64,000 bases of DNA from Halomonas sp. ALS9 (GTDB lineage: Bacteria; Pseudomonadota; Gammaproteobacteria; Pseudomonadales; Halomonadaceae), in NCBI RefSeq assembly GCF_001651035.1, contig NZ_LXRG01000065.1:124001-188000 (forward strand), in the 5' to 3' direction. The translations under genes and the position numbers were made by a program. Below are positions 35,740 through 42,960 of the stretch, piece after piece (positions within the stretch are counted from its first letter, which is position 1; each line of letters begins with the position of its first letter). The notes beneath the pieces were generated by a model. It searched no databases. It saw nothing but the letters and a program-made list of their open reading frames with translations, and was not told where the DNA came from.

Positions 35740-36803
35740 TATGACCTCTTGCCGCGCACTAGAATCAGCGCAAAAGCAGGCGCGCCGATCAGCGAAGTAA
35801 TCACCCCGATAGGGAGTACCTGGCCGGGCACCAGCACCCGGGAAAGAATATCCGAGCCGATTAAAAACACCGCACCGGCCAAGGCAGTTGCCGGTACCAG
35901 CCGGGTGTGGCGGCTACCGACGATAAAACGCATGGCATGGGGAATCACCAAGCCCACAAAGCCAATCGCCCCCACAATAGACACCATCACCGCCGTGACC
36001 AGTGCCATAGCAATAATCAGCATGCCACGCACTGGGCGCACCGCAATCCCCATGGAGGCGGCGCTGTCGGCACCGAAGGTAAAGGCATCCAGTGAACGCC
36101 GGTGCCATAGGCAAACCAGTAGCCCGAACAGTGCGGCAGGCACCGCCAAGGTCACATCGGCCCAGCGCACCCCGGAGAGATTGCCCATCAGCCAAAACAT
36201 AATGCCCCGTGCCTGCTCGGCGCTTGCCGACTTGGTGATGATAAAAGCTGTCAGCGCATTGAACAGCTGCGAACCGGCAATGCCTGCCAAAATAATCGCC
36301 CCTGCAGCCTGAACGCCGCGCCCGCCGCCTACACCGCTATTGGCCGCATGGGCGAGCATCACTACGATGCCAAAGGCGAGGAGGGCGCCCACAAAAGCGC
36401 CCAGGGAAAGCGAAAGCGCTCCCGCGCCTAATCCGGCCACTGCTACGGCGACCGCGCCGGTAGAAGCCCCAGCAGATATGCCCATTAAGTAGGGGTCGGC
36501 CAAAGGGTTGCGAAGCAGCGCCTGAAGTACGACCCCCGCTAGCGCCAGGCTGGTGCCGCAGCAGGCGGCCACAACGGCACGACTAAGCCGGTAGTTCCAG
36601 ATAATCCCTGCATCGATCCGGTCAACCGCGTAATCCGCACCCAGTAGCTGATTGGCGAGTACTTTGAGAATGGTATCAACGGGAATCGGCGTTTCGCCGA
36701 TGGCGGTACCCGCGATTAGCGCCGCCACGAGCACCAGCGGCGTGATCCATAGCCAACGCAGCCCAAAGCCCGACGTTGATAGCCGCGTTAACGCTATGCT
36801 CAT
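35739..36803 (-). CDS. FecCD-type ABC importer permease, likely corrinoid
   Basis: A 354-residue FecCD-family permease with about ten membrane helices and the family blocks LSRAVVAACCGTSLALAGVVLQALLRNPLADPYLMG (about 75-110) and AIGFVGLVIPHAMRF near the C-terminus. It overlaps the binding-protein gene by 4 bp and the ATPase gene by one base, so all three form one operon under the riboswitch at 37893-38064. Confidence 0.87.
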   Translation of the reverse strand: MSIALTRLSTSGFGLRWLWITPLVLVAALIAGTAIGETPIPVDTILKVLANQLLGADYAVDRIDAGIIWNYRLSRAVVAACCGTSLALAGVVLQALLRNPLADPYLMGISAGASTGAVAVAVAGLGAGALSLSLGAFVGALLAFGIVVMLAHAANSGVGGGRGVQAAGAIILAGIAGSQLFNALTAFIITKSASAEQARGIMFWLMGNLSGVRWADVTLAVPAALFGLLVCLWHRRSLDAFTFGADSAASMGIAVRPVRGMLIIAMALVTAVMVSIVGAIGFVGLVIPHAMRFIVGSRHTRLVPATALAGAVFLIGSDILSRVLVPGQVLPIGVITSLIGAPAFALILVRGKRS

Positions 36804-37816
36804 TGGTCAAATGCCATCGTCGATAGCGCCTCGGCCAGTGATTCCAGGCCGTAAATAGTGCGCATAGTCGCGCTCATGGCATGGGCATCCATCTCCACGA
36901 TGCGGTTGTTTTTAACCGCGCTCATTTCGCTAGTGACCGGGTCACTGCGCAGGAACTCACGCTTGGCTTCAATATCGTCAGCGGGAAAGCGGCGGCGATC
37001 CATGTGGGCGATCACGAGCACATCAGGGTCAGCTCTTGCGATGCTCTCCCAGCCCACCGTGGGCCACTCCTCATCGGACTCAATCACATTATGAATGCCG
37101 AGTTTGTCCATCATATAGCCCGGCGCGCCCAACTGGCCTGCAACAAAGGGACTAACCCCTAGGTCTGTCGATGAAAACCAGAATGCCGCCGACAGGTCTT
37201 CCGGTAGATCAAGGCTGCTCGCTAGAGCAATAGCACGCGCTTCACGGTCAATAAGATCGGCCACCAGCGCTTCGCCAGCGTCTTGTACATCATAAATCTG
37301 GGCAAGCTCGGTAATGCCTTTATAGATCGAATCCGTTGAGAAAGCGGCCGTGCGGGTACCATCGCCACCGGTAGAGTTATCCTTGGTATCGCAGTCGGCG
37401 GGCATAATATAGGTGTTAATACCCAGCTCATGGAATTGCTCACGGGTGGCGACGCTTCCGGTGGGGCCTACGTGCCACTCGTATTGCACGGCCACCAGGT
37501 CAGGCCGTTTATTGACCACGGCCTCAAAGCTTGGGTCGTCATCGGCGATCCGCTCAATCGCTTCATTGGCTTCAGTAAACGCGGGCAGAACCGGGTTGAA
37601 CCACACCGAGGTGCCGTTCACTCGATCAGCTAGCCCCAGTGAATAGAGGATCTCTGTGGCTGATTGGCCCACCGTCACCGTTCGCTCCGGGGGCGCCGTC
37701 ACGCTGAACTCTACGCCGCAGTTGTTGAGCGTAAGCGGGTAGTCGGTGGAGGCGTAAGCCGCCTGGGCAAGGCCAACAGCGCTCGCGGCGATGGCCGTGG
37801 TCAATCTCAACATCAT
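36800..37816 (-). CDS. Corrinoid/metal-chelate periplasmic binding protein
   Basis: A 338-residue class III substrate-binding protein of the BtuF/FecB fold. MMLRLTTAIAASAVGLAQAAYAS is a signal peptide; TVTVGQSATEILYSLGLADRV is the first-lobe signature. I took the ATG at 37816, which follows GGGAG; an upstream open frame would spoil the signal peptide. It is the first gene after a cobalamin riboswitch, so cobalamin, cobinamide or another corrinoid is the likely ligand. It is clearly different from BtuF at 23077. Confidence 0.85.
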   Translation of the reverse strand: MMLRLTTAIAASAVGLAQAAYASTDYPLTLNNCGVEFSVTAPPERTVTVGQSATEILYSLGLADRVNGTSVWFNPVLPAFTEANEAIERIADDDPSFEAVVNKRPDLVAVQYEWHVGPTGSVATREQFHELGINTYIMPADCDTKDNSTGGDGTRTAAFSTDSIYKGITELAQIYDVQDAGEALVADLIDREARAIALASSLDLPEDLSAAFWFSSTDLGVSPFVAGQLGAPGYMMDKLGIHNVIESDEEWPTVGWESIARADPDVLVIAHMDRRRFPADDIEAKREFLRSDPVTSEMSAVKNNRIVEMDAHAMSATMRTIYGLESLAEALSTMAFDQ

Positions 37817-37892
37817 GTACACTCCCGTGCATGATGAGCTTGGGATTCGGCCAGCAAATACTGACCGAGCCACTTCGCTCAATGTAAGTAAT

Positions 37893-38064
37893 ATGTCGGC
37901 AGTTCTCCTGACTGACGGGTCATGGCTAGCTCGCCTTCCCAGACTATGTGTCCAGTGGCATTAAAGAGCATCGCTCACCGCCTACAGTTGCGGGGGCAGT
38001 TCCGTTTCGCGGCAAGCCGCGGCGGATTCTCTATTAAGTTCCGTGGGGAACACCGACACTGGCC
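37893..38064 (-). ncRNA. Cobalamin riboswitch upstream of the second importer
   Basis: On the minus strand the leader contains, in order, GGTGTTCCCC, GAAACGGAACTGCCCCCGCAA (about 38008-37988), CCACTGG, GGGAAGGCGAGCTAG and a closing GTCAGTCAGGAGAACTGCC near 37913-37895. These are the cobalamin riboswitch core elements. It should repress the importer at 34975-37816 when adenosylcobalamin is abundant. Ends are approximate. Confidence 0.92.
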
Positions 38065-38132
38065 ATTCTAGGTGGCAGGTGGGTAGCGAACAACAGAAAG
38101 CCTAAGGATCTTATGAGACCCCGCAATATATG

Positions 38133-38148
38133 TAATGTTATAACATTA
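38133..38148. promoter_or_regulatory. Perfect 16-bp palindrome TAATGTTATAACATTA
   Basis: It lies about 70 bp upstream of the riboswitch on the minus strand, in the likely promoter zone of the importer. It resembles half-site spacing of metal regulators such as Zur but lacks the two extra central bases, so I do not name a regulator. Confidence 0.4.
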
Positions 38149-38225
38149 TATTTTGAGTGCGTGTAAAAATCCAGCAGCATTCTTAACGTGAACTGACATA
38201 CGGCCTCGCAAAGTTAACGGCTTGC

Positions 38226-38390
38226 AACAGATTGGCCTCCCCGCCATGCCTTCCTCTAAACTGAACGCCTTTTGTATTTCCACTTCTTTATGAATGGTTT
38301 TATTATCACTTGGCTAGTTAGCATGAATTATATTCAAGTGCCACATTCCCTGGATCAGTTGGCTAATAGTGATCGGTTAGTGGGCTTGGC
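38226..38390. repeat. 165-bp direct repeat, left copy
   Basis: Matches 42771-42935 at a constant offset of 4545 without gaps, with about 18 mismatches by eye (about 89% identity). The right copy lies directly in front of the cobaltochelatase gene. Between the copies lies the effector/lipoprotein cluster, so the importer-cob intergenic region was apparently duplicated when that cluster arrived. Confidence 0.92.
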
Positions 38391-38466
38391 AAGATCACGC
38401 GGTGGTTAGAGTTAGGCACAGGGCCACTAATAAGGCCCGAAACATCGAAGATTTAGTCGCGATTCA
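38391..38466 (-). pseudogene. 5' remnant of a fifth DUF2931 lipoprotein gene
   Basis: This stretch matches the first 60-70 bp of the neighbouring lipoprotein genes (signal peptide/lipobox region, preceded by the same TGAGTAATGAAT spacer) but stops abruptly at the end of the left 165-bp repeat. The start codon position reads ATC in place of ATG. It is a truncated, dead copy marking the edge of the cluster. Confidence 0.75.
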
Positions 38467-39063
38467 TTACTCACCAGGACTGGGAAAGAGTCCTTCGCTA
38501 ATAAATTGTTCGGTTTGGCTTCGGTATCGACTTGGGTCGCCTTCCACTACGTTCGCTTGCGCATTTTCAACGATGGGGGTGCTGAAATCCTGACTGCGAT
38601 CTTGATCGCATTGCAAGCAGAATGCTTCCCACCACACAAGTGCTTCACCTTTCCCTGAAAAACCTACAATAAGTGTGTGTAGATAGTGAGGTTGTGGAAA
38701 TTCCTCATACAACTCTTCAACACGATCACTAAAATCTTCTGGAAGCGAAAGATCAATTTGGTGAAAAGTTTTGGTTCTGTAAGAATACCAGCGCGCTTGT
38801 ACCGATTTGGGAGCTGGCTTTGGCGATAATATTACCATTGCTCCCCCTGGTGGGCTGTCGTCGAACCCTCCTCTAAGGATGCCTCCCGGAGCACTCCAGT
38901 TATTGTCAAATGTGAGTTCTTCAACTCTGACTGGCCAAGCTGTGGGGCCACCTGCCACTGAAATAACAAAATTATATTCACGGGGTTCGCTGGAGCACGC
39001 GGTGGTTAGGGTTAGGGACAGGGGTACTAGCAAGGCTCGAAGCATCGAATATTTAGCCGTCAT
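38467..39063 (-). CDS. DUF2931-family lipoprotein 1, candidate immunity protein
   Basis: A 198-residue predicted lipoprotein: n-region MTAKYSMLR, hydrophobic core, lipobox-like LTTAC with Cys23, then a DUF2931 domain (YNFVISVAGG, VQARWYSYRTKTFHQIDLSLPEDFSD). DUF2931 proteins are often found beside type VI secretion lipase effectors, where periplasmic lipoproteins give immunity. Last of four tandem paralogues; most like copy 4 (shared QPHYLHTLIVGFSGKGEAL and EAFCLQCDQDRS). The two-Cys CLQC motif may bind metal or form a disulfide. Confidence 0.8.
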   Translation of the reverse strand: MTAKYSMLRALLVPLSLTLTTACSSEPREYNFVISVAGGPTAWPVRVEELTFDNNWSAPGGILRGGFDDSPPGGAMVILSPKPAPKSVQARWYSYRTKTFHQIDLSLPEDFSDRVEELYEEFPQPHYLHTLIVGFSGKGEALVWWEAFCLQCDQDRSQDFSTPIVENAQANVVEGDPSRYRSQTEQFISEGLFPSPGE

Positions 39064-39066
39064 TCA

Positions 39067-39666
39067 TTACTCACCAGGCCTGGGAAAGAGCCCTTCGTTA
39101 ATAAATTGTTCGGTTTGGCTTCGGTATCGACTTGGATCACCTTCCACTACGTTCGCTTGCGCACTTTCAACAATGGGGGTGCTGAAATCCTCACTGCGAT
39201 CATAGCCACAGTCCATGCACCTTACTCGCCACCACACAAGGGCTTCTCCTTTTCCGGAAAAGCCCACAATAAAGTAGTGTCGATATTTGGGTTCAGGGTA
39301 CTTCTGGTACCACTCATCAACGCGGTCACTAAAATCTTCTGGAAGCGACAGGTCAATTTGATAAAAAGTTTGGGTTCTGTGTGAAAACCAGCGGGCTTGT
39401 ACCGAATCGGGAGCCGCCTTCGGCGAAGCCAATACTACTAATGCCCCACCCGGTGGATTATGGTCAAAGCCAGCCCTGAGTATACCTGCCGGAGCCCCCC
39501 AGCTATTGTCAAATGTGAGCATCTCTACCCTGGATGGCCAGCCTGGGGGGCCACCAGCGACTGAAATGCCAAAATTATATTTACTTGGTTCGCCGGAACA
39601 CGCAGTTGCTAAGGGTAGGCAAAAGGCTACTAGCAAGGCTCGAAGTATCGAAGATTTAGCTGCCAT
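39067..39666 (-). CDS. DUF2931-family lipoprotein 2, candidate immunity protein
   Basis: A 199-residue paralogue with a signal peptide and LATAC lipobox (Cys23). It belongs with copy 3 by the shared YQKYPEPKYRHYFIVGFSGKG and RCMDCGYDRSEDF segments. Compared with copies 1 and 4 the CLQC motif is replaced by CMDC. Its start overlaps the stop of copy 3 by one base, so the series is one operon downstream of the effector gene. Confidence 0.8.
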   Translation of the reverse strand: MAAKSSILRALLVAFCLPLATACSGEPSKYNFGISVAGGPPGWPSRVEMLTFDNSWGAPAGILRAGFDHNPPGGALVVLASPKAAPDSVQARWFSHRTQTFYQIDLSLPEDFSDRVDEWYQKYPEPKYRHYFIVGFSGKGEALVWWRVRCMDCGYDRSEDFSTPIVESAQANVVEGDPSRYRSQTEQFINEGLFPRPGE

Positions 39667-40265
39667 TAATCACCAGGTCTGGGAAAAAGACCTTCGCTAA
39701 TAAATTGTTCGGTTTGGCTTCGGTATCGACTTGGGTCGCCTTCCACTACATTCGCTTGTGCATTTTCAACGATGGGGGTGCTGAAATCCTCGCTTCGATC
39801 ATAGCCACAATCCATGCATCTCGCCCGCCACCAAATAAGGGCCTCACCTTTTCCGGAAAACCCAACAATTAAGTAGTGCCGATATTTGGGTTCAGGGTAT
39901 TTTTGGTACCATCCATCAACACGGTCACTAAAATTTTCTGGAAGTGAAAGGTCAATCTGGTAAAACGTTTCGGTTCTGTACGAAAACCAGCGTGCTTGTA
40001 CAGAGCTGGGTACCGCCTTTGGCGACGACAATACCACCATTGCTCCCCCCGGTGGATTGTGGTCGAAGCCACCATCTATACTGCCTGCCGGTACACTCCA
40101 AGTATTGTCAAATGTAAGCCTTTCCATCCAGATTGGCCATCCAATCGGCCCTCCAGCTACTGAAATGCCAAAATCATATTCACGAGGTTCGCCGGAACAC
40201 GCGGTGGTTAGGGTTAGGCACACAGCTACTAGCAAGGCTCGAAACATCGAAGATTTAGCCGTCAT
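39666..40265 (-). CDS. DUF2931-family lipoprotein 3, candidate immunity protein
   Basis: A 199-residue predicted lipoprotein (LTTAC, Cys23) closely similar to copy 2 in the second half (YPEPKYRHYLIVGFSGKG, RCMDCGYDRSEDF). The region around residues 40-75 differs most among copies, the pattern expected if different copies recognise different effector variants. It lies 3 bp after copy 4. Confidence 0.8.
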   Translation of the reverse strand: MTAKSSMFRALLVAVCLTLTTACSGEPREYDFGISVAGGPIGWPIWMERLTFDNTWSVPAGSIDGGFDHNPPGGAMVVLSSPKAVPSSVQARWFSYRTETFYQIDLSLPENFSDRVDGWYQKYPEPKYRHYLIVGFSGKGEALIWWRARCMDCGYDRSEDFSTPIVENAQANVVEGDPSRYRSQTEQFISEGLFPRPGD

Positions 40266-40268
40266 TCA

Positions 40269-40865
40269 TTACTCACCAGGATTGGGAAAGAGCCCCTCGT
40301 TAATAAATTGTTCGGTTTGGCTTCGGTATTGGCTCGCGTCACCTCCCACAACAGACGCTTGTGCATTTTCAACGATGGGGGTGCTGAAATCCTGACTGCG
40401 ATCTTGATCGCATTGCAAGCAGAATGCTTCCCACCATACAAGTGCTTCACCTTTCCCTGAAAAACCTACAATAAGCGTGTGTAGATAGTGAGGTTGTGGA
40501 AATTCCTCATACCACTCTTCAACACGATCACTAAAATCTTCTGGAAGCGAAAGATCAATTTGGTGAAAAGTTTTGGTTCTGTAAGAATACCAGCGGGCTT
40601 GTACCGAGTTGGGAGCTGGCTTTGGCGATAATATTACCATTGCTCCCCCAGGTGGGCTGTGGTCGAACCCTCCTCTAAGGATGCCTCCCGGAGCACTCCA
40701 GTTATTGTCAAATGTAAGTTCTTCAACTCTGACTGGCCAACCTGTGGGGCCGCCTGCCACTGAAATGCCAAAATCATATTCACGAGATTCGCCGGAACAC
40801 GCGGTGGTCATGGTTAGGCACAGAACCATTAATAAGGCTCGAAATGTCGAAGGTTTAGTCACCAT
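40269..40865 (-). CDS. DUF2931-family lipoprotein 4, candidate immunity protein
   Basis: A 198-residue predicted lipoprotein (LTMTTAC, Cys23), nearly identical over long stretches to copy 1. It is the first lipoprotein gene after the effector and overlaps the effector's end by 11 bp, so it is the best candidate for the cognate immunity protein that blocks the phospholipase in the periplasm. Confidence 0.82.
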   Translation of the reverse strand: MVTKPSTFRALLMVLCLTMTTACSGESREYDFGISVAGGPTGWPVRVEELTFDNNWSAPGGILRGGFDHSPPGGAMVILSPKPAPNSVQARWYSYRTKTFHQIDLSLPEDFSDRVEEWYEEFPQPHYLHTLIVGFSGKGEALVWWEAFCLQCDQDRSQDFSTPIVENAQASVVGGDASQYRSQTEQFINEGLFPNPGE

Positions 40866-42627
40866 GACTCACCTGCCCCCTTGGCTGTGCTGCACGCTGG
40901 GAATTGCTTAGAAAAAAGCGCCGTATCCGATTCGGCTCTGGCCTATGGGCAATAGACTCAAAACTGGTAATAGGCCCAACGCGGTAAGAAGTATGAATAT
41001 AATCATAAAGATAATCACGTGCATTCATTAAGTCGCCACCAGTGGTCTGCCACTGATTAAGGGCATCTTGCAACGGGGCGGGTATGGGATAATCATCCAT
41101 AGAGTCTAAAGGCACGCCCGCATTAACTGCGTAATCGTACATTTTATGCAAAGCGTAGTAAGACAGCTCCTTGCGGGTAGGGCGGCGCTCCACGGCGATA
41201 ACATCGCTTCCTTCTACTCGTGGCTGAATATTTCGTGAGTCTGCGGCGTTAAGTTCCGTAATCTTCTGCTGGGCAGACTGAATTGTTCGAGGGTTAAGAC
41301 CATGCCCCTGATACCGCCTTACCTCAAACCGTTCATAGTTATGAAAGTCCACTTCAGGGTTCTCATAACCCCCACCCACATCGGAATGAACCCCCGGCAA
41401 GGCTACTTCTATAAAGTTGCCGGGCAGGCCGTTACTCCCGCTTATCTTTGACAGCGGAAAGTTTGTGCGGATTTCATGAAAGGCGGTTAGGTGAACAACC
41501 TGCTCGGCGCTATGGGCTCCTATATTCAAGTTGAAATCAAAGTTCTGATCATTACCAGGAAAGTAAAAACTGCCCACCGTATCAAACAAGCCGACAAACC
41601 CGACGCTAGCGTTAACGCCTTGAGGAAAAGCAGCCACCTCCCTGTGCTCTATTCTCGGTTGCGGCCACCATTTAAGCTCAGGTAGCACTATGCTCTCCGG
41701 CCAAGCATTGACCAGATTGACGAAGTGCCTAGCCAGTGCAGCACCGCGGCTGAATCCAAATACATCAACTATAACTGTATCGTAGGTCTCACTTAATAGT
41801 ATTCTGCGCAATCTATTTAATACAGATTCAATACGAGCATGCCCACCCGTGGCCCCCAAACCTAATGCCAGCCCCCAACTATCTTCCGGCGCAACAAAGC
41901 CGTCATCGGTCTCTTCACCATCAACTGTGCCGGGGCCCTCAACATATATCCTTTGCTCGGTTCCTCCAGAGCCTAAGTCACGGTAAAAGTCGTACAATCG
42001 AGCCACATTGGTAATATCACGATCCGTAAGCCGTTGGTCGTTCTGCATATGGTTGCCCGTGCCGTCGAAGAACACCCCCAGCCGTAGGGTTCTGGGTGAG
42101 TCTTCTTCCTCATTTGTCGCTTGGGATTGCGACGAGTCACCCGTCCCAGTCTGTCCTTCCTGCCCATTGTGCAGTGCGCTTGTACCCGGCTGGCGGGTAG
42201 TACGGAGAAGCAACGCTTGGTTAAGTCGAGCATTAGTGGCTGATTGGTGAGCGTTAGCACTGCTGGAATTAGCGTGCAATGCCGTCGCAGCCCCAACTCC
42301 AGCCCCTTGCAGAGAGCGAGAGGGTGTCGCTATCTGATCATCGCCGATGATCACACTGCCACTGCCTATAGTAACGCCACCACAGTCGACTGAGCCGCCG
42401 GTGAGGGCGGCGGGCCTGCCGTTGATAAGTACGGTGGTTGAGCCACTGGCGATAGAGCGCGGGTGAGGAGGATGGTTCGGCTTGGCGTGGGGTTCCAGAG
42501 GGTCACCCACCCGTCCTACGGGTTTGCTGTCAACAAAAACATCCGGCGAGCCAGCGGTGACTGGTGAGGGCGGAAAGTTCTCGTGATCCGTGCCCATATC
42601 ACCCACGACGACAATTTTCTTACTCAC
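40855..42627 (-). CDS. Type VI secretion phospholipase effector, PAAR + DUF2235 (Tle1-like)
   Basis: A 590-residue protein. Residues about 1-96 form a PAAR domain (VVVGDMGTDHENFPPSP, then repeated TTVLINGRPAALTGG and SGSVIIGDD), which caps the VgrG spike. After a Ser/Gln-rich linker (about 100-178), a DUF2235 alpha/beta-hydrolase domain follows, with LGVFFDGTGNHMQND, the nucleophile elbow GFSRGA (291-296, Ser293) and GVHSDVGGGY. This is the Tle1-type phospholipase layout. GTG start with GGGAGACAGGGA upstream. No VgrG or other secretion gene is in the window, so it must be an orphan effector using machinery elsewhere. Confidence 0.9.
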   Translation of the reverse strand: MSKKIVVVGDMGTDHENFPPSPVTAGSPDVFVDSKPVGRVGDPLEPHAKPNHPPHPRSIASGSTTVLINGRPAALTGGSVDCGGVTIGSGSVIIGDDQIATPSRSLQGAGVGAATALHANSSSANAHQSATNARLNQALLLRTTRQPGTSALHNGQEGQTGTGDSSQSQATNEEEDSPRTLRLGVFFDGTGNHMQNDQRLTDRDITNVARLYDFYRDLGSGGTEQRIYVEGPGTVDGEETDDGFVAPEDSWGLALGLGATGGHARIESVLNRLRRILLSETYDTVIVDVFGFSRGAALARHFVNLVNAWPESIVLPELKWWPQPRIEHREVAAFPQGVNASVGFVGLFDTVGSFYFPGNDQNFDFNLNIGAHSAEQVVHLTAFHEIRTNFPLSKISGSNGLPGNFIEVALPGVHSDVGGGYENPEVDFHNYERFEVRRYQGHGLNPRTIQSAQQKITELNAADSRNIQPRVEGSDVIAVERRPTRKELSYYALHKMYDYAVNAGVPLDSMDDYPIPAPLQDALNQWQTTGGDLMNARDYLYDYIHTSYRVGPITSFESIAHRPEPNRIRRFFLSNSQRAAQPRGQVSHGD

Positions 42628-42952
42628 TCCCTGTCTCCCTTCTTTCCTTTAAGAGTGCATATCATCTTTACTAACGGTTAATTAGCATTAGCTTAATGGA
42701 GCGCGGCGCAATATGAAAGTGTACAGGCAAGTATAATGAGCCTTTAAACCAGTACGGCTCATGGCAGCGGAACAGATTGGCCTCCCCGCCATGCCTTCCT
42801 CTATACTGAACGCCTTTTCTGTTCCCACTTCTTTATGAATGGTTTTATTATCACATGGGCAGTTAGCATGAATCATATTCAAGTCCCTTGCTCCCCTGAT
42901 CAGTTGGCCAATATTGATCGGTTAGCGGGCTTGGCCAGCACGGGAGGTGCCG
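42628..42952. other. Intergenic region before the corrin operon
   Basis: Holds the effector promoter on the minus strand, the right 165-bp repeat copy (42771-42935) and a 41-codon frame ending at the chelatase start. TATACT at 42812-42817 could be a plus-strand -10 element, but no well-spaced -35 is evident. There is no riboswitch here. Confidence 0.5.
42771..42935. repeat. 165-bp direct repeat, right copy
   Basis: Right copy of the repeat at 38226-38390. This is probably the original location, since it runs directly into the chelatase gene, whereas the left copy runs into a broken lipoprotein gene. Confidence 0.92.
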
Positions 42953-42960
42953 GTGAGTGA
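42835..42960 (+). CDS. Possible 41-residue leader protein before the chelatase gene
   Basis: An ATG frame of 41 codons (MNGFIITWAVSMNHIQVP...) whose stop overlaps the chelatase GTG start by 8 bp, which would allow translational coupling. The copy in the left repeat stays open over the homologous part, and five of the changes between the copies are synonymous third-position changes. A second ATG at 42868 would give 30 residues. There is no clear ribosome site and no recognised family, so it may be chance. Confidence 0.3.
   Translation: MNGFIITWAVSMNHIQVPCSPDQLANIDRLAGLASTGGAGE

Noticed and set aside
35749..36312. 187-codon plus-strand frame
   Set aside because: Antisense to the FecCD permease, with Pro/Thr/Ala-rich low-information translation.
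38133..38148. Zur box
   Set aside because: Arms are right but the consensus central spacing is two or more bases longer; no zinc-related gene is nearby.
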